Notes: generated by a model not told the origin, from the sequence alone. A DNA stretch of 64,000 nt from Pelagomonas calceolata (GCA_918797485.1 CAKKNE010000001.1:3782001-3846000); one strand, 5' to 3'. Shown: positions 48,923 through 58,260, numbered from the stretch's first letter. A program made the numbers and translations.

Positions 48923-49783
48923 TTAGAACTTAAAGGTCGTCTCCATGCCGAAGGGGTTTTTTCGTCGCATCACGTTCTCGAGGTCGGGCCGCATGCGAAT
49001 GACGAGCTCCGAGCCGTCCTCCGCGTCTCTCGAGACACAGGCCCGGCAGGTCAGGCGCCAGTAGGGCTCCTTCTTGATCATCTGCGCTTCCTGCGTCGAC
49101 GGCGGCTCGAGGACCGCGGCGCCCTTGCGCACCTGCACGGCGCAGTTGCACAAGCAGTTCATGTCCTCGCAGCACGTCGGCATCTCCACCCTATTCCGTA
49201 ATAATTCAGCGCGCAGCGACGCACCGCGTCTCATTTTAAAAGTGACGTCTTTGCGGTTTTCCTCGCGCGGGAACATGACTCTCATATTCACGAAGGGCAC
49301 CTTCACGAGCCGCTTCACCATCAAACCAGCAGGGGCCGGCGCCGGCGGCAGCGCCATCAGCGCGTCCACCGTCGCGTCGTAGTCGAGGCATTCTACTCGC
49401 GTAGTTCCGGCCTTCACAATAGAGTCACCAGGCAATAAATCGACGCCCGCGTTCGCAGCGTTGCCGCCCTCGACGAGGCCTGCGACTAGCGTCAGGCCGC
49501 CGTTCGCGGCATCCAAAGTTCCGAACTGCTCCAGGAGCACGCCTAAGCCCGGCGACTCGGCCGTCCGCGGGATCTCGACGAAGATCTCCTGGTACTGGTA
49601 CTCGTACGACGCGGGGATCAGCTCGTAGGCGCCCGTCTCGTCCGTCGTCGCCTTCCAGCCGGGCGCCATGCCCTCGGCCGTGCGCGCGTGCAGGCGCGTC
49701 TGTCGTCTCAGCGCTCGCTGCGGCGGCGTGAGCGCGGTGGCGGCTAGCGCGAAAGCTGCGAGGACTGTGGCAGCGCTTTGCAT
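48923..49783 (-). CDS. Plastid protein with PDZ domain and ferredoxin-like Cys cluster
   Basis: A 286-residue protein with a leader (MQSAATVLAAFALAATALTPPQ) and a basic transit-like stretch. A PDZ-like domain lies at about 70-160, with FVEIPRTAESPGLGVLLEQFG, VAGLVEGGNAANAGVDLLPGD and DYDATVDALMAL. Next is a C-terminal block with CCEDMNCLCNCAVQV and RLTCRACV, resembling the CxxxxCxxC…C ligand pattern of plant-type 2Fe-2S ferredoxins. PDZ with a ferredoxin-like end is an unusual pairing. Whether a cluster is bound cannot be told by eye. A plastid redox or quality-control role is inferred. Confidence 0.7.
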   Translation of the reverse strand: MQSAATVLAAFALAATALTPPQRALRRQTRLHARTAEGMAPGWKATTDETGAYELIPASYEYQYQEIFVEIPRTAESPGLGVLLEQFGTLDAANGGLTLVAGLVEGGNAANAGVDLLPGDSIVKAGTTRVECLDYDATVDALMALPPAPAPAGLMVKRLVKVPFVNMRVMFPREENRKDVTFKMRRGASLRAELLRNRVEMPTCCEDMNCLCNCAVQVRKGAAVLEPPSTQEAQMIKKEPYWRLTCRACVSRDAEDGSELVIRMRPDLENVMRRKNPFGMETTFKF

Positions 49784-50088
49784 CGTGCTACAGTGTGTGC
49801 AGCCTATTGATTGGATAAGTGCACTTCTTCGCTAGGAGGTGGATGGCAGCGATGAAGCGCGCTTGCGGTTGCTTGCGTTTGCAACGATGCGCTGTGTGCG
49901 CTGCGGAAAACGCAGGTGAGGTGGCCGCGAGCTTTTTTGGCTAATTGGTAAAATTTCAAAACGGGTTTTCTCTGCCGCCCCCACACAGAGCCTACCCCCT
50001 AAGGCAAGCGCTACAAGACGCATGATTCTCACGGAGATTGTCTTTAATCCGGAGTAGTACGGTAGCTCGGCAGGCACTGTAGCAGATC
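49784..50088. other. Short spacer
   Basis: 305 bases between the PDZ gene start and the stop of the Cys-rich gene on the same strand. No motif copy was found, and nothing was recognised beyond an AGCTTTTTTGGC stretch. Confidence 0.35.
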
Positions 50089-51052
50089 TCAGTCGCGGCC
50101 GCCCTCGCCGCAGCACGTCGGCCCCTTCGCTTCCGCGCAGTCGCAGTTGTCGCTCTCCTCGCAGTCGACCTGACAATCGCCTGCGCCGCGGAAAACGAGG
50201 GAGAGTCAGATCGCGACGTCGACGGGTCAGTTCAGGACGCCGAGTCGCACAGTAGTCGCCCGGAGCTTGTCCGTCACACTGGACGCAGCGCTCACCTTCT
50301 CCATCATGATCACCAGAAATCACCTCGATAATGCCATCGACGCAAACATCGCCGTACGAGAAGCTGTACGCCGATCCGTCGCAGCACTCCGGGGCCTGGG
50401 CCTCTTCGCATGCGCAGAAAGAAGGATTCGCCTCACAGTCGCCAAGAGGGCCGGACCCGCAATCACAGTAGTTATCTGGCGTCTGTCCATCGCAAACGAT
50501 GTTGGCGTAGAGGTCGTCGTCGAAGAAGTCGTCGTCACCGTACGAGTAGCTTTCAAACTCGTACGAGTACGAGTAACTCCAGTAAAAGTAGCTCCCTCCC
50601 CCGCCCCATGGGAACGAGTTCGTGCCGTCCGTCGGGAGAACCTTGATAGCCTTGCGGTCGTCGCCCCCGTAGCAGTCGAGGTAGGCCGTGCACGCCGACG
50701 TCGACAGATCGGCAAAGCCCATCTCCATGAATGTTCGCACGGACTGGCCCGTTTTGATGCAGAGCCCCGTACAATCTGGGAACATGGGTATAATTTCGAA
50801 GCCCTCTTCGCACGTCAGGCAGTCGTCGATGTAGTGGACCTCGTCCGGGTTATCTTTGAGGCCGCAGGACGTGCACGCGCCGATGAGGAGCCCTTTCTTT
50901 GTGCCGAACATGTCGGGGAAGCAGCAGCCCATGCAGTCGAAGGCCGATTCGAAGTCGGCCGCGATGTTGAAGCAGATCCGGGGGTCGTCGCCCCATGCGG
51001 TTTCAGACGGTGAGGCGAATCTCGCGTTTTGGCGTGTGTGGGGGCGGTTCAC
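50089..51052 (-). CDS. Secreted Cys-rich protein (5' end unresolved)
   Basis: Exon 50251-51052 (open at its 5' side) and exon 50089-50180 flank a 70-bp GT-AG intron, phase 1. Splicing yields DYCDCQVDCEESDNCDC … KGPTCCGEGGRD and a stop, in keeping with the Cys pattern upstream. Without splicing the frame turns Arg-rich. The protein has many CxxC and CDC pairs and repeats of (C)xGQxPxDYCDC. An N-terminal block has selenoprotein-like features (GACTSCGLKDNPDEVHYIDD, CIKTGQSVRTFMEMGF). No ATG or signal peptide is visible at the 5' end, so a first exon is missing. Resembles extracellular Cys-rich proteins; function unknown. Confidence 0.65.
50181..50250 (-). other. 70-bp intron in the Cys-rich gene
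   Basis: On the minus strand it starts GTGCGACTCGG and ends CCGCGGCGCAG. Its removal restores the Cys spacing and a natural stop. Confidence 0.75.
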
Positions 51053-51500
51053 AGGCCGGGCGCGCGAGGGGCCTCTGGCGCGTGGTCAGTGATGGCCGCG
51101 TCGGCTCCCCGCGCGGCTTGCGTCCCCCCGCCGCGCGCGCAAAGCCAGCTTTTTCATGTGAAGTAGGTCTTTTCTCATCGCGACACGCCGCGAGGGCGGG
51201 ATTAGAACCAGCGGGGCAAGGGCGAGGCGTCAGCGCGGGGGGGGGCGAATTGAAGTGTGACGCCGCGCCGCGCGGACGCTCTTTGTTTTGCTGATAAGCG
51301 ATTGGTGGCTGGCACGCCCTTCTGAAGTACATCGGACTTCTCAGAACCTCCTACCGTCCTTACCAGCCGCTCCCACCTGTCCGGGCATTACGAAAATCGT
51401 AGTTCCGCCGGGATGTTAAAATTGATTAAAAAGTGCGGGTTTTATTCTCGTAGACATATATGCATATGTTGTAAGTAAAACAAACAAACAACATCCAACA
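51053..51500. other. Spacer, no gene recognised
   Basis: 448 bases between two minus-strand features. It may hold the missing first exon of the Cys-rich gene, but no ATG-led leader in a compatible frame was found. The part from 51350 to 51500 is AT-rich. Confidence 0.35.
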
Positions 51501-51914
51501 CTACCAGATATCCCCCACCCGGAACCCCTCGGGAAACGGGTCGGTCGGGTCGACGACGACCTCGGCGTAGCGCGTGATCCAGGCGCTCCCCGTGATCGCG
51601 GGCACGACGCCCTCGGCCGTCACCCCAACGAGCTCCCCGGTAAAAACCGAACCCACGACGGACTCGTGGACGAAGCGCTCGCCTAGATCGAGCTCGCCGC
51701 GCGCGTGGAGGAGCGCCATGATCGCACACGTCCCGCTCCCGCACGGGCTCCTATCCAGCATGCCCGAGTAGCCGTTGGACATCACAACGGCGTTGCGCGC
51801 GTCCGCGTCTCGGGAGAGTGGCGGCCCGCGAAAAGCCAAGATGTCTGGCCCGGGCTCTAGGAAAACTTGTTTTGATCGCGATGCGCGATTCAGCACCAGC
51901 ACAATCTCTAACAC
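51501..51914 (-). pseudogene. C-terminal fragment of a proline racemase/hydroxyproline epimerase gene
   Basis: About 137 codons match only the C-terminal third of proline racemase-type enzymes, which are about 330 residues. GPDILAFRGPPLSRD and MLDRSPCGSGTCAIMALLH include the second catalytic Cys. GERFVHESVVGSVFTGELVG and ITGSAWITRYAE follow, then DPTDPFPEGFRVGDIW at the end. The first catalytic half is absent and only about 120 bp separates this from Tim13. The style of the match is bacterial, so an old horizontal transfer is possible. It is called a gene remnant unless a distant upstream exon is found. Confidence 0.75.
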
Positions 51915-52035
51915 ATCATGAACTTATCCCTACTTCGCCGCGTCGGGCGGCGGCACCCGGTCCGAAAACCGGTCGGCCGCCGGGCCGTCATCGAGCGGCG
52001 ACTCACGAGCCGCAGTCTCCGCCGGAGCCCGGCGC

Positions 52036-52284
52036 TCACGACCGGTCGCGCTGCCGGGCCACGAGCGCTTCGTTCACGGCGTTCATCACGTCGACGTACC
52101 GGTCGACGCACATGCCGACGCACATCTGCTCCGAGCGCTCGAGGCGGCTCCCGCCCTTGGAGTTCGCGGCGCACTTTGCAAAGCATTTCTCCGTCATTTT
52201 CGTCATGAGGTCGCGCTGCGCCTGCGCCTGCACTTCACTGCGTAGCTGCTGCAGCGCTGCTGCTTGCTGCTCGGCGGCGGACAT
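52036..52284 (-). CDS. TIM13: Small Tim chaperone, Tim13-like
   Basis: 82 residues, the usual size. Twin CxxxC motifs (CFAKC and CVGMC) are separated by 15 residues, the hallmark of small Tim proteins in the mitochondrial intermembrane space. The flanking text (LMTKMTEKCFAKC, LERSEQMCVGMCVDRYVDVMN) fits Tim13 best, though Tim8 is hard to exclude. It guides hydrophobic precursors to the inner membrane. The start is the ATG at 52284, divergent from the 52.6-kb gene. Confidence 0.9.
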   Translation of the reverse strand: MSAAEQQAAALQQLRSEVQAQAQRDLMTKMTEKCFAKCAANSKGGSRLERSEQMCVGMCVDRYVDVMNAVNEALVARQRDRS

Positions 52285-52400
52285 GTGACAGCGGTTACTG
52301 GCGGTTCGCAGGAGTGAATTCGCTGCTCGCGATTGCTCGGGACGACCACGTCGTGCTTTCGCTCCAGCGAGTGCTTGTGCTCGACAACCTCGACTGCAAA

Positions 52401-52423
52401 GCTAGTGTGTCTCAAACGCTAGC
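52401..52423 (+). promoter_or_regulatory. GCTAG...CTAGC palindrome (copy 10)
   Basis: Reads GCTAGTGTGTCTC, AAAC, GCTAGC. It lies in the 330-bp divergent spacer between TIM13 and the glycosyltransferase-like gene and is followed by GCAGCGCATTTTTGGC. Confidence 0.6.
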
Positions 52424-52614
52424 AGCGCATTTTTGGCTGCGGGTTTGGGTAAGCAGCGGGAGGGAGGGCTGTGATCTCGTATGCTGTTACGAGGCCGTAG
52501 TCCTTCGTCGAGCACGCATTCGTCGGGCAGGAGTCGCCACCGTCCACCCCTCCATCGCTGCGGGGCCACCGCGCCATCAAGCAATGCATGCCAGGTATAG
52601 CTAGCCTGTAGAGC

Positions 52615-53984
52615 ATGCGGCTGGGGCCGACGCTGCTCGCGCTGCTCCTCGGAGCAGCCTGGAGCAGACCCTGGCAGCTCGCCCACTGCCGCGGCCCGAA
52701 GCAGGCCAAGTACAGCGCCGCCTGGCTCGCCGCGAGCGACCTGCTCCGAGCATTACCAGAAAGCTACCTGAACACGTCGCGCCTCTTTAAGCGGGGGACC
52801 ATGATGGAGGCCGCGTCGTTTCTATTACTAGAGAAGACGGCTACGTATAAAACGCGGGACTTCCTGGACTTCTACGTCGAGCACCTGTCGTGGTATGAGC
52901 GGCGGCTGATAGTGGCCACGAACCCGCTCGCCGATGGAGCGAAGGTCCTCGGGGACGCGAGGAGAGCGCTCGCGACGAAGCTGAAAGCCATGTCATTTCG
53001 GCAGAAGCAGCGCCCCCTGGACGCCGTCGCCGTGATGCCGTTCTACGGCCAGGGCCAGGGACAGGGCCCGTCGGACGTCGGGCTGCGCGGTATTTACTTA
53101 AATGCGACGCTCGATTCCGTGCGGGCCGCGCTGACGCGAACCGTTGTCGTTGCTGTCCATAACGAACGCGACTTGGAGTTTGTCGAACATTGCTGCGGCC
53201 CGCTGGCCGACGTCCTGTACTGTGCATAAATCAAAATTTCACGGCGCGTTCGTCCTGCTCGATGGCGTGGCGATGCCGGTTCTCTTTTCCTCGACGGAGC
53301 CAGAGCGGCCGCGTCGTCGCCGAGCGCCCGACACACTGGTTGATTTCTACACAGGTCCTGTATTTGCCGAACATCAGACCAGAAAAACTCGGTGCCGCTT
53401 CATTAATTGCGGTGCACCGCCTCGTGGCGGGCCTGCCGCTGCACGACGCTCGGCTCTACTCGCGCGACGAGACGAAGGCGAAGCGCTGGGACCATAAAGC
53501 CGCTTTCGTCGGGTCGCGGCGTCGCCATCAAAACGGCGCGCCGCCGGCCTTCTGGCGCGCGTCAAAATATGTGTACTACACCGAGAGCGACCAGATTCTC
53601 AGAATACGAAGCAGTAAAGCGCTCGCGGCGATGGCGCTGGGCGCGGACCCTACAAATTCCATCCTCGTGCCGCACCGCGGCGTGCCGCTGCCGATGCCCG
53701 AGGACTTCAACGGAGGAGCAATCCTGGCGACGGAGGAGCTGCGCTTCAACGGCGGCTGGAGCTCAACGCCGCTCGACGCCGCGCGGGACGCGTGCTGCTT
53801 CCCGAGCGACTCGCACGCGTGCCTGCACACGCACGTGCAGTCCCGCGAGGCCCTGCGCGCATCCACGAAGCTCCTCCGCGCGGCCGGCGCGCTTTCCTTA
53901 ATCCCGGGCGAAGGGAACTTTCTGCGGATGGAGTACCGGGCCTGCGCCCACGCGCCGGACGGGGGCGGGCGGGCGTGCGCGTGA
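52615..53984 (+). CDS. Secretory-pathway protein, glycosyltransferase-like
   Basis: Exons 52615-53211 and 53355-53984 join in phase 0 (GPLAD then VLYLPNIRPEKLG), giving about 408 residues. The signal peptide is MRLGPTLLALLLGAAWSRP. The middle has VVVAVHNERDLEFVEHCCG, a Rossmann-like strand-loop. A later YYTESDQILR sits where family-A glycosyltransferases keep an acidic metal-binding motif. Cys-rich stretches near the end (DACCFPSDSHACLHTH) suit the lumen. The enzyme class is inferred from these two motifs only. The intron is an intact introner element with a perfect target duplication. Confidence 0.65.
53220..53354 (+). mobile_element. Introner-like element with perfect 8-bp target duplication
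   Basis: A 135-bp element starts CTGTGCATAAATCAAA and ends TTGATTTCTACACAG (imperfect terminal inverted repeats). It is flanked on both sides by GTCCTGTA. Splicing removes the left target copy plus the element (53212-53354). The GT comes from the target and the AG from the element's last bases. The coding frame is restored exactly. It has an internal GATGGCGTGGCGATG core. Confidence 0.92.
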
Positions 53985-54015
53985 CGTGTAATGTTGTGTT
54001 TACTCTAGTCGTACA

Positions 54016-54357
54016 TTAGGCACCCCCGGCCGATGACTGCGTTTCGCGGGCGCGGAGCGCGGCTCGCGTGTCTCGCAAATCATCCTCAATCGTCCAGGTG
54101 AGCGGGTGCGCGCCGCCGAACACTCGCCGAGCGATCCGTTCTGTTTCCTCGAGCGTCGTCACAGCCTCGCGGAGATCGTCGATCGTGGCGTCGTCGTCTT
54201 TGTAGAGCGCCTGTCCGTAATTCATCCTCATCCTAAGCGTGGTTATATCATCCTCGCCAAGAGCGCGCCGCGCCACGGTTATCATTTTGCGCAACATTGA
54301 CCTGGCTTCTTTGAAGCGCTCTAGAGTCACAAGTGACGCCGAGTAAGGTGCCTCCAC
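54016..54357 (-). pseudogene. Fragment of a kinesin-light-chain-type TPR gene
   Basis: 113 codons with TPR units of the KLC type: FKEARSMLRKMITVARRALG, TTLRMRMNYGQALYKDD, LREAVTTLEETERIARRVFG and HPLTWTIEDDLRDTRAALRA. The start lacks an ATG and a stop lies a few codons upstream, so the piece has no proper beginning. The family normally has many such repeats. It is probably a remnant or a 3' exon of a degraded copy. Confidence 0.6.
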
Positions 54358-55811
54358 GGCTATGGCGGCCGCACCAGTGGAATCCTGTCAATCCCTGCCG
54401 GGGAGGTGTCCCTGGGGTCGCTTAGGGTCGGTACTATACACGTGCAATCGCCTACGCCGCAAGCGCGGGCGCTTCGATCGGTGGATGCATATCAGTACAG
54501 GTCCCCAGCCAGCTGTCGGGCTTGAGCACAAGTCCGACAACTTCTCGATCCAGAGCTCTCTAGGGAGCTCCAAGCGCCGGCGCATGCGGCCTAGGCGACT
54601 ACCCGACCTTAGACCTATCCCGGAGAGCGTCCGGGAGCCGATCTACATCCGAAAAAAGTAAATAATTTGGACCCGATGGCGCCCCGTTCCCGACAAAAAC
54701 GTCAATTCCCGAGGCCCCCCAGGAATCATAATAGCGGTCTCGTCGGACCCCATACTACCCCACCGATAGTCAACTACAAGTATATGACATCTACACCACG
54801 AGAAGGGTACTTTTGGCTGCCCACGCTCGGGACGTGAACATCTTTATCTGGACCTCGCGTAAGTCCGTCGATCATGGAACAAATGATCGCGTTATAGTCC
54901 ATGGTGATGGTACACGCGCTGATGGTCGCAGGTCCGGGTTTAAAGCCCATCTAATCGAGATCGTGGGGTCGCGAGACCGACGACCCGCACCGAGCATCTT
55001 TGGGTCTTGGAGCAATGTAGTACAGAACCAGGCCGATTATCTGGCCCGTCCCACTACTAAAGCGCCTGAAACGCAATTTTATTTTATAAACCACCGGTCT
55101 GGGGCCAATTCAGTGCCCCGCGTACGCACCGTCGTCGGCAGAGAACGGGCAAGTCGGTCGATTGTGAATAGAACAACGGTGTTATGGTCCATCTGGATGA
55201 TATCGTCGCTGATACTCGCAGGTCTTACTTATTTACCCGTTTAACATAAAAGGTGGTGTCGCGAAGATGACGAATCGCGAGGCTCTAACGGAATATCTAA
55301 AATAGCTCAGTGGGCGCTGATGCGGGTTAGATGGCCTCTACCACTAACAAACGGAAGGAAACGAACATAAACTCGGGAGTTGTCTAGTAGAATTCTTCTC
55401 CCGCCCTCCGAGCGCGGGCCGTCGGCTCCGGTTCCGTCGAGTGTGCATGAAAACTGGGCTGGAGTTGATATAATGTCCCATCTGGACGGTAGATGGCGGC
55501 GTCAATCGCTGGTGTACTTTGGCAAGCCTTAAGACTCATCCGCGAATGTCGCGGGCGGTGCCTTCCGGGAGGCGCGAGGATATATTCCCGGGCCACTATT
55601 CTGAAATATTTGGTCTCGGCGAACGACTAGGATGTATTCTGAATTTGGGTCATTCTTTTGACGCCATCGAGGCGTATCTTTAAATTTACTAGTGTGTCGA
55701 TATACGCTAGCTCGGTTTGGAGAGAAGGAATCTCGTACCCGGTACATGGGACTACTCCGGGCGCTCGCGCATCACCCAGCGCCGCCGACGCGCCATATAA
55801 GAGAACAGAAT
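54358..55811. other. Gene-poor region with degenerate repeats
   Basis: 1.45 kb without a convincing gene, AT-richer than most of the window. Two related ~75-bp blocks lie at about 54859-54935 and 55149-55225. A later part (55320-55800) shows nothing. One 143-codon ORF spans both repeat blocks but has no recognisable domain. Confidence 0.45.
54859..55225 (+). repeat. Degenerate direct repeat, ~75-bp blocks 290 bp apart
   Basis: Both blocks run AAGTC(C/G)GTCGAT…, …GTTAT(A/G)GTCCAT…, …CGCTGAT(G/A)…CGCAGGTC, with clear but diverged similarity. Family unknown. Confidence 0.5.
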
Positions 55812-56306
55812 TTAGAACCCCTCCTCGGTCCCTTCCACGGGCACGCGGCCGTACGCCTCGCCGACGGCCAACTTGTCGATGATGTTCTGCTGCTCGGCCT
55901 CCACTTGCCGTAACGACTTCACCTGGGCCTCGACGCGCGCCAAATCGGCCTCGCGCTCCGCCACCAAGGCCTGCAAAGCCCTCCTTTTTTGATCGCGGTT
56001 CTCCCGCTCCGTAATCACTCTATTCCGCATGCCGATGGCTCTTAATTTGGCCTGCTCGATCCTTTTGGCGTTGGCGTCGAGGACCTCCACAATCCCATCC
56101 ATGAGGCCGCCGAACTCCTGATTTTTTTTGACGAAGTCGTTCGCGGCACTACCGAGCTCCTCCGTGTGCGCGAACTTGTCCACGTCGAGCACGCGGATGC
56201 GGTTCTGATCATCAAAAGAGACGGTGACCTGCGGGGGTTCGTGTCGGTGGCGTCACGTCGACGGCGTGCGGGGGCAGCCAAGGGAGGGTCTACGCACATC
56301 GTCCAT
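55812..56306 (-). CDS. IFT20: Intraflagellar transport protein IFT20
   Basis: Exons 56298-56306 (only 9 bases, coding MDD) and 55812-56228 join in phase 0 to 141 residues; human IFT20 is 132. The protein is collinear with IFT20: SFDDQNRIRVLDVDKF, LGSAANDFVKKNQEFGGLM, AKLRAIGMRNRV, RRALQALVAEREADLARVE and QVEAEQQNIIDKL, largely coiled coil. It belongs to the IFT-B complex and to Golgi-to-cilium traffic. The start choice depends on the 69-bp intron (56229-56297), which carries an introner-core variant (ACGCCACCGACACGAA). Confidence 0.88.
56229..56297 (-). other. 69-bp intron next to a 9-bp first coding exon
   Basis: On the minus strand it starts GTGCGTAGACC and ends ACCCCCGCAG, phase 0. The coding part of the first exon is just ATG GAC GAT. 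Confidence 0.7.
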
Positions 56307-56527
56307 GGTGCCCGCCGGGCAGCCACGGCTCTTAGGCTAGGAGAGAGGGCTTCCACTTCCTCGTCTGTCGGGCAGCTGGCACGGCTAAGCCAGTACAGAG
56401 CGCGGTCTCTCGTCCGGTAGCGGCGCCTTAAATTCGTGCGTGCGGGTCTTGCGCACCGAAGGGCACAGCCATGCACTACCGGGAAAACGTCGGCCGATCG
56501 AGCCGTCGGCGCGACGCTTCGATGTTT

Positions 56528-56552
56528 GCTAGTGTCTTACAGGCCCGCTAGC
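56528..56552 (+). promoter_or_regulatory. GCTAG...CTAGC palindrome (copy 11)
   Basis: Reads GCTAGTGTCTTAC, AGGCCC, GCTAGC. It lies in the 506-bp divergent spacer between IFT20 and the sulfotransferase gene. Confidence 0.6.
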
Positions 56553-56812
56553 CCATTATCGATGATCATTGCCCTTGTCCAGACGCCTAAAAAGCCTGCA
56601 ATATACACGTATATTGCACTCACTGAGCAGCATCGCTGCGGCATTTGACGGCTTCACGAAAAGCGCTGTCGTTTTACATCGATACGGCACTGCAGGCCCA
56701 GCTGCCTGCTGCAAGGCGCTGACGCGCAGCCATAAACGCATCGCCATACCTAACAGCTGTGACCTCACTGCAGAGGCGACAGCGACGCCGACGCGCAGCA
56801 AAAAAACGCATC

Positions 56813-57862
56813 ATGGCCGCCCTGGACGAACCGCGTATGGCGCACCTGCCCCTCGAGCCGCCGACGCGGTTCCTGCAAGCGAATGAAGCCGTCGGAGAAC
56901 GCGTCGCGTTGGCGAGCTACCCGCGGTCCGGCAATTCATTACTACGAAAGCTCGTGGAGCAGGCGACGGGCGTCATCACGGGCGCCGACACATTACCCGA
57001 GAGAACACTGTCGCAAGCGCTACAAAGGTGCGGCGCGCGGGGCGAGGGCGTTATTGATGAGCGCGTCTGGCTCGTGAAGACGCACTATCCGGAGCGAAGG
57101 GGCTACGCCGAAATTGGTGTGGACCGAGCCATTTTGTTAGTGAGAAATCCCTGGGACGCGATCGACTCGTATTTTAACATGGCGTTGACCAATGACCACG
57201 CGACGTCGCTGCGGGACGACCAGTATCAGAGATTTGAGGATCTGTGGCGGGAGCTGACGGCGGCGGAGGCCGGCGTCTGGGCGCGGTTTAACCGGTGGTG
57301 GCTGCAGGCGCCCGTGCCTTTACTCGTGGTGCGCTACGAGGACCTCGTAAATCACCGCCACCGCACGTTGAAGAGGGTGGCCTGGTTTTTGAGGGGGGAG
57401 CGCGAACTGGAAGGGACGCCTTGGTCTGATAGAGTCGAGGCCGCATCGAACCTGGACGATGCAAAGGCTTCATACTATGTGCCGCGCGAACCCGGGAAGC
57501 TGCCGGGCGCTTCACTACGCCATTTCGACGACGAGGCGAGACAAAAGGTGGCCGAGGCCGCCGGGAGTCTGTTGAATGATTTTGGCTACGGCGACCGCTT
57601 CCCGGCGGACACGACGGTGGCGCCGCGCGCCGTGCGCCGGCCCGTGCCTCCCGGTGACCCCGCGCGCCACGACGTCGTCGAGGGTAGACTCGTGCTGAAC
57701 GGGGGCCGCGAGGTCCGGCCCACGTCGTCGAAGCACGGGCGCTACATGACGACCTTCCGCAAGGCGCTGCGCGAGCCCGTGATGGCGGCCGACGGGACGT
57801 GCCTGAACATGCACGAGGTCGAGGCGGCGCGGGAGCGGTGGCGGCGGAAGGGCCGCTCGTGA
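56813..57862 (+). CDS. PAPS-dependent sulfotransferase
   Basis: 349 residues from the ATG at 56813. The 5'-phosphosulfate loop is SYPRSGNSLLRKLVE at about residue 35. The 3'-phosphate motif is AILLVRNPWDAIDSYFN at about 112, with the conserved Arg and Ser. A later LLVVRYEDLVNHRHRTLKRVAWFL is typical of the carbohydrate or Golgi sulfotransferase class, although no membrane anchor is seen. It transfers sulfate from PAPS to an unknown acceptor. Its stop is 11 bp from the stop of the convergent bestrophin fragment, and its last bases are copied with that fragment at 62.59 kb. Confidence 0.88.
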   Translation: MAALDEPRMAHLPLEPPTRFLQANEAVGERVALASYPRSGNSLLRKLVEQATGVITGADTLPERTLSQALQRCGARGEGVIDERVWLVKTHYPERRGYAEIGVDRAILLVRNPWDAIDSYFNMALTNDHATSLRDDQYQRFEDLWRELTAAEAGVWARFNRWWLQAPVPLLVVRYEDLVNHRHRTLKRVAWFLRGERELEGTPWSDRVEAASNLDDAKASYYVPREPGKLPGASLRHFDDEARQKVAEAAGSLLNDFGYGDRFPADTTVAPRAVRRPVPPGDPARHDVVEGRLVLNGGREVRPTSSKHGRYMTTFRKALREPVMAADGTCLNMHEVEAARERWRRKGRS

Positions 57863-57873
57863 TAATACAGTTG

Positions 57874-58200
57874 TTAATGTACACATTCGTCCACGACGTC
57901 CCGCGTCAGCGCGGCCGCGAGCGAGTTCATGGGCAGCAGCTGGAACGGCTGTTCGAGCTCGAGGCCGATCTGGTCGATGCCGACCATGACCTGTGTTTGT
58001 CGCGTCGGTGGCGTGGGGGGCGTGAAGTTTGATTTCCACACAGACCATGACGTAGCTTGTCCCGAGTGTCGCGAGGGCCACTGCCGGGAGGGCGAGACCG
58101 AGGCTCTCCAGGCCCAGGGGGACGCACGCCAACCATGACAGCAACACGCGACTGGTATGTCGCGTTATTGTCGGCGGCACAGGACTCGCCAAGAGCCGCT
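57874..58200 (-). pseudogene. 3' fragment of a duplicated bestrophin gene
   Basis: Segments 58052-58200 and 57874-57990 encode IGVCERLLASPVPPTIT … VLLSWLACVPLGLESLGLAL … MVGIDQIGLELEQPFQLLP and a normal stop. They match the last ~85 codons of the full gene at 62.6 kb, but nothing of the first 270 codons is present upstream. It carries one introner (57991-58043) absent from the full gene and lacks the two introners of that gene. A palindrome copy at 58238 lies just upstream, as for the full gene. It is most likely a truncated duplicate; transcription is possible. Confidence 0.75.
57991..58043 (-). mobile_element. Introner-like element, filled site
   Basis: A 53-bp element on the minus strand starts CTGTGTGGAAATC and ends CGACAAACACAG. 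It is flanked by a perfect 8-bp duplication (GTCATGGT on the minus strand). Splicing at the GT of the first target copy and the terminal AG (57991-58051) restores YVMVGID. The other bestrophin copy has a single uninterrupted GTCATGGT at 62721-62728. Confidence 0.95.
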
Positions 58201-58237
58201 CACAAACACCTATCTGGGCGGACTAAGCGGGTGGCGG

Positions 58238-58260
58238 ACTAGCGCCTGTAAGACACTAGC
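58238..58260 (-). promoter_or_regulatory. GCTAG...CTAGT palindrome (copy 12)
   Basis: On the minus strand it reads GCTAGTGTCTTAC, AGGC, GCTAGT, just upstream of the bestrophin fragment. A GCAGCGTTTTTCG stretch follows. Confidence 0.6.
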
